Below are positions 14,554-25,028 of a stretch of 64,000 bases of DNA, piece by piece. This DNA is from Candidatus Bipolaricaulota bacterium. Its GTDB lineage: Bacteria > Bipolaricaulota > Bipolaricaulia > UBA7950 > UBA9294. A model generated the notes under the pieces. It worked only from the letters and a program-made list of their open reading frames with translations. It ran no database searches and was not told the origin of the DNA. Location: assembly GCA_030606565.1 (NCBI GenBank), contig JAUWGE010000003.1:1-64000 (forward strand). The letters run 5' to 3'. Position 1 is the stretch's first letter. The number at the start of each line of letters is the position of its first letter. The position numbers and the translations under genes were made by a program.

Positions 14554-15867
14554 ATGCCAAGGAGGGCCTTCTGCGGGATCTGGTCCTTGATAGTGCTGGT
14601 GATCGTCGTGGGGAGTACGGCATTCGCGCAGCTCTCTGGACGGTTCGGCTTGGACATCGTGGCCCGACGGATCCCGACTACATTAACAGGCGAGATCAAG
14701 CTAGATACGCCGAGTGAGTTTGTCATGCTGGAGTTCGCTATTGCATCGAACCTCATCCTGGACGTCAACTTTGGCTTCGCTCACTTGAACATAGATGCAG
14801 TGGTGAACACGGCTGGGCCAGAGCATCTGGTGATCAAGACCCCCATGGATTTCGGCTGCCTTCCCATCTACGAAATCACGCTCGACAAGCTAAGCATCGT
14901 TCCGGAGATGTGGTTTGCGGTTCCGTTCGAGGCAGTCACGGATGTGAACAACCTTCCGAACTCAGTGATCATCCCACCGGCGGACGTCTTGTTTGTCAAG
15001 GCTCGTGTAACATTTTCAACTTCTATGGCTGGATTCAACATAAAGCACCTCGCGATGCTTGAAGACATAAACTTCCCCAATCCGGGATCGTCGTTTAAGC
15101 CGTTGTACTATCCAGTGCAGTCTCAGAGCTTCGCCATTGGGGGATTAACATCCGCAAGCTGGCGTGCGCAAGTGGGTGTATCGGTGAATGCGAGCCTCGG
15201 AATAAACGCGTCCTCATCAGGCAAGAGTATCAAGGGCTACTCTGCTACTGGCAGTGTGGTGCCTGACAACTACTTCGCCCGGTTTGGCATAAGCGGCATC
15301 AAGCTGGCCGATATCAACCTCTACGGCACGAGCTTCCAGTCGGTGATGCTAGGCACGAGCTTCACTTTCACAAAGACGGCCACACAGACGGCTGGAACGA
15401 CGAGTTTCAACACCACGATCAACCTCTCAGGCAAACTGTGGGATAAGGCGAGCATCAGCGGCTCAGTAACACTTGCTCCGTTCCCGCCCAAGTTCGGTGG
15501 GGTCACGATCTCGTTTAGCATGGAGCCGTTCCGGTTTGCGTTTGCTCTGGACACCATGGAGCTTAAATCGATGTCGTTTAGCTTCAGTACGGGGCTCAAC
15601 CTGGGGGCGATGACAGGGAGGTTCTCCACCACAGCCTCCGGTCTGGAGAGAGGAATGACCGGGCTGTCGATGCGGCTGTCGCTATCGCAGGGGATCTTCT
15701 CCGCAGGGACGAATGTGTCGTTTGCAGAGAGAGCGGAGAAGTTCGGGTTTGCCAGCCTGGGAAGCACGCTGACCTTCCGGCTCAGTCCCGCTGTGGTAAC
15801 AGTGCGAGCGACATTCGGTAGGTACGGGTTAACGCGCGCGGCGGTCACCGCCGGCGTGGTGTTTTAG
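14554..15867 (+). CDS. secreted beta-rich surface or outer-membrane protein
   Basis: The track start at 14389 runs through the terminator. The true start is ATG 14554, seven bases after AGGGAGGG, giving 437 residues with a signal peptide ending AFAQ. The mature protein has almost no Cys and is made of alternating beta strands with many Ser/Thr/Gly, ending in ...GVVF, a terminal Phe as in outer-membrane barrels. Residues ~215-435 contain repeated FSFSTGL, SLSQGIFSAG type strands. It is first in the c-di-GMP-controlled operon, with 55 bases to the giant protein gene, suggesting an export or anchoring partner. Family not recognised. Confidence 0.75.
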   Translation: MPRRAFCGIWSLIVLVIVVGSTAFAQLSGRFGLDIVARRIPTTLTGEIKLDTPSEFVMLEFAIASNLILDVNFGFAHLNIDAVVNTAGPEHLVIKTPMDFGCLPIYEITLDKLSIVPEMWFAVPFEAVTDVNNLPNSVIIPPADVLFVKARVTFSTSMAGFNIKHLAMLEDINFPNPGSSFKPLYYPVQSQSFAIGGLTSASWRAQVGVSVNASLGINASSSGKSIKGYSATGSVVPDNYFARFGISGIKLADINLYGTSFQSVMLGTSFTFTKTATQTAGTTSFNTTINLSGKLWDKASISGSVTLAPFPPKFGGVTISFSMEPFRFAFALDTMELKSMSFSFSTGLNLGAMTGRFSTTASGLERGMTGLSMRLSLSQGIFSAGTNVSFAERAEKFGFASLGSTLTFRLSPAVVTVRATFGRYGLTRAAVTAGVVF

Positions 15868-15922
15868 GGGGATGGAAAAGATGACAGATCATGCGATGCG
15901 TACCGCTTTGGAGGTGGGAGGT

Positions 15923-18900
15923 ATGACGATAGGGTCCAGGAGTAGAGTTGTTATCGCAACGATTCTCGCGCTCGTGATAGCACTTATGGCGGGCTCCTTC
16001 GGTGTAATGGCGTGCAACACAGAGATCAACATTTCCTATTCCGCCTCCCCCGTCATAGGCCAGGCAGTGACCATAACGTGGGAGCTTAACACTCAGACCT
16101 GTCCTAGCGTGACGTTCGCCGGAACCCTGACCCGATGCGTCAAATCTCCCGGCTCGGGCACCTGCGACGTCCTAACTGGCGGCGTTGAGACGAGCGGAGG
16201 GAAACCGTTCATTTCAGAGTACCTATTCTCCCCCTCAACAGCAGGAATCTACACAATTGAAGGATCCTATGAGGGCTGCACAACCTGCGATCCACAGCTC
16301 AACTCCTGCAGCGCAGGTCCGGTCAGCATGCCGGTGAGCCAGGCCGGCACGACGACGTCGGTGGTCTCCGACAATAACCCTTCGACAACCGGTGAGAACG
16401 TAACGTTCACCGCAACGGTTACGTCTTCCTGGGTTGGCGGGCCAGCAATTGGCGGGACGGTGACCTTCTCCGCTAACAAGGCCGTCACTTGGGTAGGGTC
16501 AAACACTGTCGCCGTGAGTGGCGGAACGGCCAGCGTGCAGGCATCTTTTGACGCCAACGACAGCCCGATAACGATCACCGCCACCTATGATGAGACGAGT
16601 GATGCCAATTACGCTACAAGCAGCGGTAACCTCTCGCAAATAGTGCTCACGGGCACGACAACCGTGGTAACTTCCAACAAGAACACAATCTCCACCTATC
16701 CCGGCACCTGTGAGAACGTGATGTTCACTGCAACCGTTACGCCTGTAGCAGGTTCTGGCACACCCACGGGAACAGTGGACTTCTACAAAGGCGGGACTAC
16801 TCTTATTGGATCTGGTACGCTCGAGAGCGCGTGGCCCTTTGATGAGGTCTCCATCTCCACCACGTTTTATGCAGTGGAGAGTGGCGTGTCGATCACCGCC
16901 ACCTATAACGGGGACGCCGATTACGCAGGCAGTGACGGCAGCCTCGATCCCGATCAAACAGTGGTCCCTGCGAACACAACAACCTCCATTACCAGTGATG
17001 CCCCCGATCCATCTGTTCTGGGACAACCGTACCTCGTAACGGGAACGGTGATAGGAAGCCATGGGGGTTGCCGTCCCACGACGGGAACCGTCACGGTGAC
17101 AGACGGTCAGGGCAACGGTTGTGCCGGAGACGTAGATCTCAATGGAGACTGGAGCTGCAGCATCACTTCAGACCCGACAACTCCCGCGGTCACATACAAC
17201 CTTACCGCAAGATACAATGGAGAAGACCCAAACTTCGCCGCAAGCGGTTGGTCGGCTTCGGAACTACACACGTACACGAACCCGACGACCCGCACCGAGG
17301 TGATGGGGGCGGACACTCCGTTGATTGTGAACAACACCGCAACATTCACCGTGGTGGTTGTCGATACCTCGGCGATACCTACGATCCCTACTGGAACAGT
17401 AGATTTGTCGGTTTCTCCGTACGGGAAAGGAACTCTGTTGGGGGTAGTAACATCGATCACCCCGACAACCCGCACTCTCGACGCGGCAGGCCGATGCACC
17501 TTCACCTACACTCCGACGAGCGCAGACCCAACGCCGCATGCGGTTACCGCTGTGTACGTGCCCGGCTCCCATGCTGCAAGTACTGGTACCTTTGCTCAAG
17601 AGATCGTGAAGCGCGCTGCCGATATACAGCTCGCGCTCACCCCGACAACTGCCTATATTTACGAGCCGGTCACCCTGCAGATACACGTCGAAGACGATAC
17701 CACCGAGGGGACTCCGGGCAGTCTGGCCGGAGAGCCGGTAACCCTCTCGACGACGAGCGTCACCGGTTGGTTTGATGCTGCTGCTCCAGGGGCGGACTAC
17801 ACTGCCATCCTGAATGCAACCGGTGACTGCACGGTGACCTACACCCCGGGACCGGGGGAAGCAGGCACCACGACGATCACGGCGACGTTCGACGAATCTG
17901 GCGTGTACACGGAAAAGTCCACTTCTGAGAACCTTGTTGTGAACCTGCGTCCCACGGAGACAAGAGTGATCTGTTCGATGGAGACGCTTCTGGTAAACGA
18001 GACAGAATTCGGCTGTACGATCACGGTAAAAGACGTTGCGGGTGTGGGAACGGCCACCGCCCCCGGAGGTAGCATTAGCTCCCTCACGACCGATCTGTCC
18101 GGCACAAGCGCGGTTTACAACTTGTCTGGTCCTACAACACCGTCTGGAACCGACGATTCCAAATGGACGTTCGACTATCTGTGCACCGGCCTCGATGACA
18201 TAGCTGGGTTCGACATCATTCAAGCCGACTATACCGCATCGGACGGAATACATGCCGACAGTGCCGGCGTCTTCGTTCAAGGGATCCAGAGACGGCCGAC
18301 TATTACCACGCTCTCCGGATGTTTCAGCACACCGGACGGCGTCACGTGCACCGCGACCGTTGAGGAGGATTCCGGAAACGCTGGCGTTCCTGTTACTCTC
18401 GAAGGTGATTTTGTGCTTGTAGGTAATCCAGACGAAGATATCACAGGGTGCACTGGTCTTTCCGGAGCATCCGCTAGCTGTGTTGATTTTGACGTGGATT
18501 CGGGTGCTCTGGTCACCAATGTGACCGTGCGGTTCGAGCCGACTGATAACGTTCATCGTCCGTCGATGGCCTCGGAGAATGTTGATCGATCGGACCAGTT
18601 CTCGACGGGAGGCGGCGACGACAGCGACGGCTCCAACTGCGACGATGGCTGCGGAACCGAGGGGGTGAACATCACCGAGATGCTCCAGAACCTCAGGGAG
18701 CTTAACATCGCCGTTTCCGCGATAAAGTTGGGTCTGTCGCAGTACTCGATTCTCCTCAGTCTCTGGCCGGAGCCTATCATAGGTACAGGGACCTTCGTTA
18801 TCTTTGGTACTACGATTCCGGTTAAAGACATCGCCGCTGCTATAGTCAATCAGGCGCAGATCGCCTTCTCCATTTATCAGATGGTTATCACGACGGACAT

Positions 18901-21900
18901 CGACGGCGATGGACTTCCCGATATAGTGGAAAGACACGTCACCGAGACTGAATACAACGATAGGGACAGCGACGATGACGTCATGTCAGACGGGCTTGAG
19001 ATATTGGTCGCAGGCGGCTACTACGGGGGCAGCCGCCGCCCTGATCCAAATGATCCAGACAGTGATAACGACGGTCTGACGGATGGCGAGGAATATACTA
19101 CCTACGACACAAACCCGTGCGTCGCGGACACGGATTGCGATGGCGTAAACGACGGCGATGAAGTGGACACGTGGGGCTGTAGCGATCCCCGCGACCACGC
19201 CGACCCTCTGGTGGTTGACACCGATGGGGACGGCCTGGACGACGACATCGAGTTCAGTGCCTACCCGTGTGCCTCTTGCCCGTACGTCAACGACGACGAT
19301 TCGGACGATGACGGATTGCAGGACGGCTACGAGGACGCAAACCAGGATGGGACGATCACGAACACCATCGGGGACAACACATCGCACGGAAGCGGGGAGA
19401 CGGACTTCTGCAACTCTGATACTGACGCCGACGGTCTCCTTGATGGAGAAGAGGAGGGCCTGTTCGGCCTGGAGGTCACGCCTGAGGGAGTCTCCGGGAC
19501 GGTCGGAAGTCCGGGAGGTACGATATCACTAGGAGGCTCTGTCACGACGGTCCCCGCACTAGACAGCGACATGGACAACGACTACCTCACCGATTACGAA
19601 GAGGTCAACATCTATCAGACCGATCCCATGGACGCCGATACCGACGACGATACGTTGATGGATAGCATCGAGGTGGCGACGTGGGATGCAACCATTGCTG
19701 CGCGGCTTGTGGCTGCCGGTGTATCGCTGCCGTTTGGTGGATCGACCACGGCCTCTTCCGATGCCCGCGATCACTCGAATCCACGGATGCAGGACACCGA
19801 CGGCGACGGTCTGACCGACGACCTCGAGATCGCATATGGTTGTACGTATGTGAACGACGACGATTCCGATGACGATGGCCTGCAGGACGGCTGGGAGGAT
19901 CGTAATCGTGACGGCGATTGGGACTACACGACGCTGGACAAAACCAGCACCGGTCACGGCATCGGCGAGACGGATCCCTGTGATCCGGACACCGACGATG
20001 ACGGTCTCCTCGATGGAGAAGAGGAGGGCCTGTTCGGCCAAGGATTGGTTGGCGTGGTTCACCCGCTCGGCTCGACGAACCTTGATCCGGCGCTCGACGA
20101 CGACTCGGATAATGACGGGCTGTCGGACTACGAAGAGGTCAACATCACGGGCACAAACCCGCTCCATTGGGACACCGATGGAGACGGGATTTCCGATGCC
20201 GATGAGTTGATTACCACCGGAGGGATATGGCCGAAGCGGACGTTCATTCAGGAATCGGACCCGCTCGATCCGGATACAGACGATGACTACCTTTCAGATG
20301 GAATCGAGTGGACGGTCGGCCACACCTACGCGGGGACCGGTCTTGGAGATTCGACGGCCTCGAGCGTCTTTCGCAAGCTCGGCGGGATCCCTGACACGAT
20401 CTGTCCATACGTCAACGATGATGACTCCGACGACGACGGCCTCCAGGACGGGACGGAGGATGCCAATCACGACGGAACGTGGGGAGTTAACGGTGCGGGG
20501 ATCACGGTTGGGTCGTTCTCAACTCAGGCAACCATGGACGGGACCGTTACCTACTGGGAATGCGATCTCTGCAACCCGGACACGGATGGGGACGGCTTGC
20601 TGGACGGCGAAGAGGTTGCTTTGATCGGCGGCGGGCCGATCCTGGGTCGGCCAAGACCTGTACCGGGTTTCTATACCGTCACCCCGGAGGAGGTCTCCAC
20701 GGTATTGCCACTGGGGACAGGTCCCGCAGGGTCTCCTCCAGGAACTGGGAACAGCCAACTTGGTCCGTATACCTTCATACCCATAGCTGGCGTCCTTATG
20801 ACTGGGGACAAGACCGTCCCGGCGCTCGACGTGGATTCCGATAACGATGGTCTGTCCGACTACGAAGAGGTGAACATCACCGGGACCGATCCGCTCGATC
20901 AAGACTCTGACAATGACACGTTGATGGATTCAGACGAGCTGATTGCCACCGGTGGGACAGTGGATATACCGGGAAATCCTGGGACCGGGCCGCGACGGAC
21001 GTTCGACCAAGAGAGTGACCCACTCGACATCAACACCGATGACGATCACCTGTTCGATCCGCAGGAGTACGCAGGAAGCAGCCTCAGTGGGAAGTCGGGT
21101 GGATTGAGCACTCTCTTGGGTGTGGATCGCGACACGGATTGCCCGTTCGTCAACGACGATGACTCTGATGACGATGGACTTCAGGATGGTTTGGTTGTCT
21201 ACGTTGACCCGCAGACGAGCCTTGGCTATGACTATTCCTATACCCACTACGAAGACTTCGTGGATATTCAGGCGTACAGCGGCCTCGGCGTCGACTCGCC
21301 GGGCTACGCCAAGGTCACGGTTAGTCCCGCAACGGACTACGAGCAATACGACGACACGCTCCAGAACGTGTGCGACTGTGACTCCGACGGCGACGGCCTC
21401 TACGACGGTGAAGAAGTGGCGATCGGGACAGATCCCGACGACTGGGACACCGACGACGATGGCCGCAGTGACTGGCACGAGCACACTGGTGGTGGACCGA
21501 TCCCGACCGACCCGTTCGATCCGGACACCGACGATGACGGCCTGACCGACTCGGTGGAAGTTTTCGGACTCAACCCGACCAATCCAGTCAACGCCGATAC
21601 CGACGGCGATGGCCTGTGCGACGGCGGAACGGGAACCCCGTGGATGATAAGCGGAGATGCTCGCGTCATCGTAAACCCAATCTGCAAGTCCTGCAGCGAC
21701 CCTGGGCTGACATCGTGTGGTACCCTCACACGTGGTGGGAGCGTCGACGGAATCGGGGATCACCCGAATCCACACGGCTACGGCGAGGACAAGGACGGAG
21801 ACGGGACGTGGGACGGCACAATCGGGCAGCTCTGGCAGTCTGGAGACCCAGGAACGCCTGAGACCGATCCTAATCAATACGATACCGACGGCGATGCGCT

Positions 21901-22993
21901 TGCCGACGGCATCGAGGTCCTTGGCTTCTCGACCTCTCGTCAGGGCTGGATCCCAACGACCGATCTCTTCGGTCGCACGATAAACGTGACCTATCCCGCA
22001 TGCGGATGCTTGGAGCCTCTCATCGCCGATACGGATGGAGATGGCCTTGAGGACGGCTACGAGGATAACAACCACGACGGGAACTTCGACTTCTTGCCGA
22101 GTGACTTCGACTACGCGCCCGATCCCCTCCCCGGACCTCCCCAGCCAAACCCGGCGGAGACCAACCCCTGCGATCCCGATACAGACGACGACGATCTGAC
22201 CGACTACGAGGAGCGGTACCAGTCACAGGTTTTCGTGCACTATGATGACCTTACGCGACCATTCAACCCGACCAACCCTCTCGACCACGACACCGACAAC
22301 GATTGGCTGCTCGACGGGTTCGAGGTTAAGTATGTGTGTGTCGCCGTCACTTACTCGCAACTGGACAACGACGGAGATGGCCTCATCGATGAAGACCCGA
22401 TCGATGGGCTCGACAACGACGGGGACGGCCTGATCGACGAGGACCCGGTTGACTTCTTCGTCCGCTTCGTGCCGATGCTCGATCCGACGTGCCGCGATTC
22501 CGACTCTGACGGGTGGATCGATGGATTGGATGACGATCCATGCAACTCCGAGTTGATTCCCCTGCTTCAGCCGGTGCAGATCGAGCCGATAGATAGTGAT
22601 GGTGACGGCTTTGCCGACGCTGACGAGATTGTTGCGGGAACACACCCCAACGATCCAGAGGACTACCCCGTTGCTTACTATGCGATCGACCTTGACTTCG
22701 ATCAGGCGATTGACGACCGGCTGTGGCTGGAGAGAAGTGCTTGGAGCGGCATCGCCAACTCAGTTGTGATCGATATCGACTGTAACGTGCTGATCGATGC
22801 GCGTGTGCAGATCGTCGCCCCGCGCGATGTGAAGCAGGGCGACTTCGACGGCGACGGTGCCGAGGACGACTACCGCTACGTTGTCGAGTACGCATTCAGC
22901 AACTACCGTGTGCTGCAACCGCGGATCGTGTTGACGATCTACGACTACAACGGCGATCTTGTCATCGATCACGCGGAAGTAGTGAGAAAGTAA
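15923..22993 (+). CDS. giant surface protein: Ig-like repeats plus thrombospondin type-3 calcium-binding repeats
   Basis: The start is placed at ATG 15923, after GGAGGTGGGAGGT, giving 2356 residues with a signal peptide (to about residue 30). Residues ~140-880 are Ig-like/bacterial Big repeats (TFTATVT, ITATY motifs recurring every ~95 residues). A hydrophobic helical segment lies at ~915-985. Residues ~990-2230 are dense DxDxDG thrombospondin type-3 repeats, with a ~190-residue super-module carrying VNDDDSDDDGLQDG four times and EEGLFG twice. The tail holds an EF-hand loop, DYNGDLVIDHAE. It should be a long, Ca-stiffened adhesin or matrix fibre. No LPXTG or PEP-CTERM signal is visible. Confidence 0.9.
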   Translation: MTIGSRSRVVIATILALVIALMAGSFGVMACNTEINISYSASPVIGQAVTITWELNTQTCPSVTFAGTLTRCVKSPGSGTCDVLTGGVETSGGKPFISEYLFSPSTAGIYTIEGSYEGCTTCDPQLNSCSAGPVSMPVSQAGTTTSVVSDNNPSTTGENVTFTATVTSSWVGGPAIGGTVTFSANKAVTWVGSNTVAVSGGTASVQASFDANDSPITITATYDETSDANYATSSGNLSQIVLTGTTTVVTSNKNTISTYPGTCENVMFTATVTPVAGSGTPTGTVDFYKGGTTLIGSGTLESAWPFDEVSISTTFYAVESGVSITATYNGDADYAGSDGSLDPDQTVVPANTTTSITSDAPDPSVLGQPYLVTGTVIGSHGGCRPTTGTVTVTDGQGNGCAGDVDLNGDWSCSITSDPTTPAVTYNLTARYNGEDPNFAASGWSASELHTYTNPTTRTEVMGADTPLIVNNTATFTVVVVDTSAIPTIPTGTVDLSVSPYGKGTLLGVVTSITPTTRTLDAAGRCTFTYTPTSADPTPHAVTAVYVPGSHAASTGTFAQEIVKRAADIQLALTPTTAYIYEPVTLQIHVEDDTTEGTPGSLAGEPVTLSTTSVTGWFDAAAPGADYTAILNATGDCTVTYTPGPGEAGTTTITATFDESGVYTEKSTSENLVVNLRPTETRVICSMETLLVNETEFGCTITVKDVAGVGTATAPGGSISSLTTDLSGTSAVYNLSGPTTPSGTDDSKWTFDYLCTGLDDIAGFDIIQADYTASDGIHADSAGVFVQGIQRRPTITTLSGCFSTPDGVTCTATVEEDSGNAGVPVTLEGDFVLVGNPDEDITGCTGLSGASASCVDFDVDSGALVTNVTVRFEPTDNVHRPSMASENVDRSDQFSTGGGDDSDGSNCDDGCGTEGVNITEMLQNLRELNIAVSAIKLGLSQYSILLSLWPEPIIGTGTFVIFGTTIPVKDIAAAIVNQAQIAFSIYQMVITTDIDGDGLPDIVERHVTETEYNDRDSDDDVMSDGLEILVAGGYYGGSRRPDPNDPDSDNDGLTDGEEYTTYDTNPCVADTDCDGVNDGDEVDTWGCSDPRDHADPLVVDTDGDGLDDDIEFSAYPCASCPYVNDDDSDDDGLQDGYEDANQDGTITNTIGDNTSHGSGETDFCNSDTDADGLLDGEEEGLFGLEVTPEGVSGTVGSPGGTISLGGSVTTVPALDSDMDNDYLTDYEEVNIYQTDPMDADTDDDTLMDSIEVATWDATIAARLVAAGVSLPFGGSTTASSDARDHSNPRMQDTDGDGLTDDLEIAYGCTYVNDDDSDDDGLQDGWEDRNRDGDWDYTTLDKTSTGHGIGETDPCDPDTDDDGLLDGEEEGLFGQGLVGVVHPLGSTNLDPALDDDSDNDGLSDYEEVNITGTNPLHWDTDGDGISDADELITTGGIWPKRTFIQESDPLDPDTDDDYLSDGIEWTVGHTYAGTGLGDSTASSVFRKLGGIPDTICPYVNDDDSDDDGLQDGTEDANHDGTWGVNGAGITVGSFSTQATMDGTVTYWECDLCNPDTDGDGLLDGEEVALIGGGPILGRPRPVPGFYTVTPEEVSTVLPLGTGPAGSPPGTGNSQLGPYTFIPIAGVLMTGDKTVPALDVDSDNDGLSDYEEVNITGTDPLDQDSDNDTLMDSDELIATGGTVDIPGNPGTGPRRTFDQESDPLDINTDDDHLFDPQEYAGSSLSGKSGGLSTLLGVDRDTDCPFVNDDDSDDDGLQDGLVVYVDPQTSLGYDYSYTHYEDFVDIQAYSGLGVDSPGYAKVTVSPATDYEQYDDTLQNVCDCDSDGDGLYDGEEVAIGTDPDDWDTDDDGRSDWHEHTGGGPIPTDPFDPDTDDDGLTDSVEVFGLNPTNPVNADTDGDGLCDGGTGTPWMISGDARVIVNPICKSCSDPGLTSCGTLTRGGSVDGIGDHPNPHGYGEDKDGDGTWDGTIGQLWQSGDPGTPETDPNQYDTDGDALADGIEVLGFSTSRQGWIPTTDLFGRTINVTYPACGCLEPLIADTDGDGLEDGYEDNNHDGNFDFLPSDFDYAPDPLPGPPQPNPAETNPCDPDTDDDDLTDYEERYQSQVFVHYDDLTRPFNPTNPLDHDTDNDWLLDGFEVKYVCVAVTYSQLDNDGDGLIDEDPIDGLDNDGDGLIDEDPVDFFVRFVPMLDPTCRDSDSDGWIDGLDDDPCNSELIPLLQPVQIEPIDSDGDGFADADEIVAGTHPNDPEDYPVAYYAIDLDFDQAIDDRLWLERSAWSGIANSVVIDIDCNVLIDARVQIVAPRDVKQGDFDGDGAEDDYRYVVEYAFSNYRVLQPRIVLTIYDYNGDLVIDHAEVVRK

Positions 22994-23042
22994 GGCTTTT
23001 CCAAGCCGAGGCAACTCACAGAAAAGCGAGAAAAAGGCAGAT

Positions 23043-23340
23043 CTCTCGCAGAGACCTGCCTGCCGTTATGTTCTGACAGGCAGGCGCAAAGAACAGCGGA
23101 AGACAGGGCCTGAGAAGCGAAGTGTGGGACAAACCAAGAACAAGAGTGATGTTGATCTGTACCCCTTGGCGATCTTTGCGGCTTGAGCGAGCATAGCGAG
23201 CGGGCGAGAGAAAAAAGCTTGTGCCTCTCGCAAAGACGCCGAGAACGCAAAGGAAAGCGTTACATAGGGGAAAGAACTAGAACCGAAGGTATCTCTTAGC
23301 GACCTTTGCGGCTTGAGTGAGTGACACGAACGGGCGAGAG
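23043..23340 (+). repeat. two long CTCTCGC-family elements
   Basis: Copies at 23043-23210 and 23225-23340, both with the long right arm ending CGAACGGGCGAGAG or GCGAGCGGGCGAGAG. The first contains a nested hairpin (next entry). The spacer 22994-23639 otherwise has the 24-bp repeat at 23444-23467 and no supportable gene. Confidence 0.8.
23055..23084. repeat. 30-bp CCTGCCTG hairpin nested in a CTCTCGC-family element
   Basis: CCTGCCTG...CAGGCAGG interrupts CTCTCGCAGAGA|CGCAAAGAAC exactly; removing it restores the standard arm. Confidence 0.75.
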
Positions 23341-23639
23341 AAGAAGTTTCAACCCATACATTTCTTTTTCCCACCATCTGTTGGATTTCTCATGGCTTCA
23401 TGGCTTCCTTATAAAATTGCAAATAAACATCGGCTTTAAGACTACCCACGTGAAACAGCGAGGAACCGTTTAACAACGTAGTGAGCACTGCGACACCTTT
23501 GTTCTCTCTGGCACAGCCGCAAGTGCTGTCAACGCGACTCAAAAAGCATGATCTGACCTCGATTTTCACGTTCAGAGATGTCCCCGGAATTCTATTACTC
23601 CCGATTACTCCATGTTGGGCGCCACAGGATACATAAAAT

Positions 23640-23668
23640 TTGCGTCATTGCCCAGCAGCGGGTATACT
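23640..23668 (+). promoter_or_regulatory. promoter of the DEAD-box helicase gene
   Basis: TTGCGT (23640-23645), 17 bases, TATACT (23663-23668). It leaves a leader of about 108 bases containing an A-tract, as is common for cold-induced helicase mRNAs; regulation is inference. Confidence 0.6.
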
Positions 23669-23783
23669 TAGCACTTGTATCCGCTAGCAATTGGTTCGCA
23701 ACGTAGTCCCAAAAGCAAATTGCAAAAAAAAAATATCGAGCTGAGAGTGCGACTTGGCTCAACGGAGCCAAGGAGTGTTTTTA

Positions 23784-25028
23784 GTGAGATTTGAACAGTT
23801 TTCTCTCGACCGGCGCATCGTCGCCGGCGTCAAACAAGCAGGCTACACCACGCTCACCCCGATCCAGCAGCAAGCCATCCCTGTCGTGCTCGAAGGCCGC
23901 GACGTATTGGGGTTGGCGCAGACCGGCACCGGCAAGACCGCGGCCTTCATGTTGCCCATTTTGCACCGGCTGACACAAGGCGCATCGCGTCAGGTGCGTG
24001 CCCTCATCATCGCGCCAACGCGCGAACTCGCCGAACAGATCCACCAGGCGAGTGTCAATCTGGGCAAGAATACAAAGGTACGCAGCGTCACCATCTATGG
24101 GGGCGTGAGCAAGGGTCCCCAGCTCGCGGCATTGCGACGCGGTGTGGAGATCGTCGTCGGGTGTCCGGGCCGTCTGCTCGACCATATCGACGCCGGCAGC
24201 ATCGATCTGTCGCGTGTTGAGGTATTGGTGTTGGACGAAGCTGACCGCATGTGCGATATGGGCTTTTTGCCCGACATTCGCCGCATCCTCAAAACTCTGC
24301 CGGCGAAACGCCAGACCCTCTTCTTCGCTGCCACCATGCCAAGGGATATCCGAACGCTGGCAGACACGATCCTCAACAACCCGGTCACCGTGCAGATTGG
24401 CACGATTGCACCGGCAAAGACCGTTTCACATGCACTCTATCCGGTCCCCGACGGTCTCAAGACGAATCTTCTGTTGGCGATGCTGGAACGGACGGCGACG
24501 GGCCGTGTGCTCGTCTTCACGCGGACCAAGCATCGTGCTCGCAGCCTTGCCCTCCACCTCAAGAAGCAGGGCCATCGTGTTTCGGCGCTTCAAGGCAACA
24601 TGTCGCAGAATCAGCGGCAGAACGCGATCAACGGCTTTCGCAACGGCAAATATGATATTCTCGTTGCCACCGACGTTGCTGCGCGCGGCATCGACGTGTC
24701 GGAAATCTCACACGTGATCAACTACCACATGCCCAACACGGTCGACGCCTACACCCACCGCATCGGCCGCACCGGCCGCGCCCACCGGACGGGCGAAGCC
24801 TTCACGTTGGCAACGCGGGGGGATGGGCTGATGGTGAGGGGCATTGAAAGAGTGCTGGGCGCCCCGATCGAACGGCGACGGTTGCCAGATTTTGACTACG
24901 GCGCCTTCACGCCGGAGAGCCAATTCCCGCAGAGCCGCCCGAACCAGTCGCGCCTGCCGCGATCATTCCGCAACCGCCGCTCCTACACAGGCCGGCGCCG
25001 CCTCGCGCCAACGATGAAGAGAGCGTGA
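23784..25028 (+). CDS. rhlE: RhlE-type DEAD-box ATP-dependent RNA helicase
   Basis: The start is set at GTG 23784, 8 bases after AAGGAG, giving VRFEQFSL as in RhlE proteins; the track's TTG start is upstream. All helicase motifs are present: Q motif (TPIQQQAIP), I (AQTGTGKT), Ia (PTRELAEQ), II (DEAD), III (FAAT), IV (VLVFTRT), V (ATDVAARGIDV) and VI (YTHRIGRTGRA). At 414 residues it has a short Arg-rich tail (RSFRNRRSYTGRRR) for RNA contact. It unwinds structured RNA in ribosome assembly or mRNA decay. Base use is richer in CGC/GGC than its neighbours, which hints at transfer but is not proof. Confidence 0.93.
   Translation: MRFEQFSLDRRIVAGVKQAGYTTLTPIQQQAIPVVLEGRDVLGLAQTGTGKTAAFMLPILHRLTQGASRQVRALIIAPTRELAEQIHQASVNLGKNTKVRSVTIYGGVSKGPQLAALRRGVEIVVGCPGRLLDHIDAGSIDLSRVEVLVLDEADRMCDMGFLPDIRRILKTLPAKRQTLFFAATMPRDIRTLADTILNNPVTVQIGTIAPAKTVSHALYPVPDGLKTNLLLAMLERTATGRVLVFTRTKHRARSLALHLKKQGHRVSALQGNMSQNQRQNAINGFRNGKYDILVATDVAARGIDVSEISHVINYHMPNTVDAYTHRIGRTGRAHRTGEAFTLATRGDGLMVRGIERVLGAPIERRRLPDFDYGAFTPESQFPQSRPNQSRLPRSFRNRRSYTGRRRLAPTMKRA

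Noticed and set aside
17264-18937. 557-residue minus-strand ORF, and others such as 20930..22075 and 16499..17062
   Set aside because: They are antisense to the giant Ig/TSP3 gene; the periodic GAC/GAT-rich codons leave the reverse frames open. No ribosome-binding sites or motifs.
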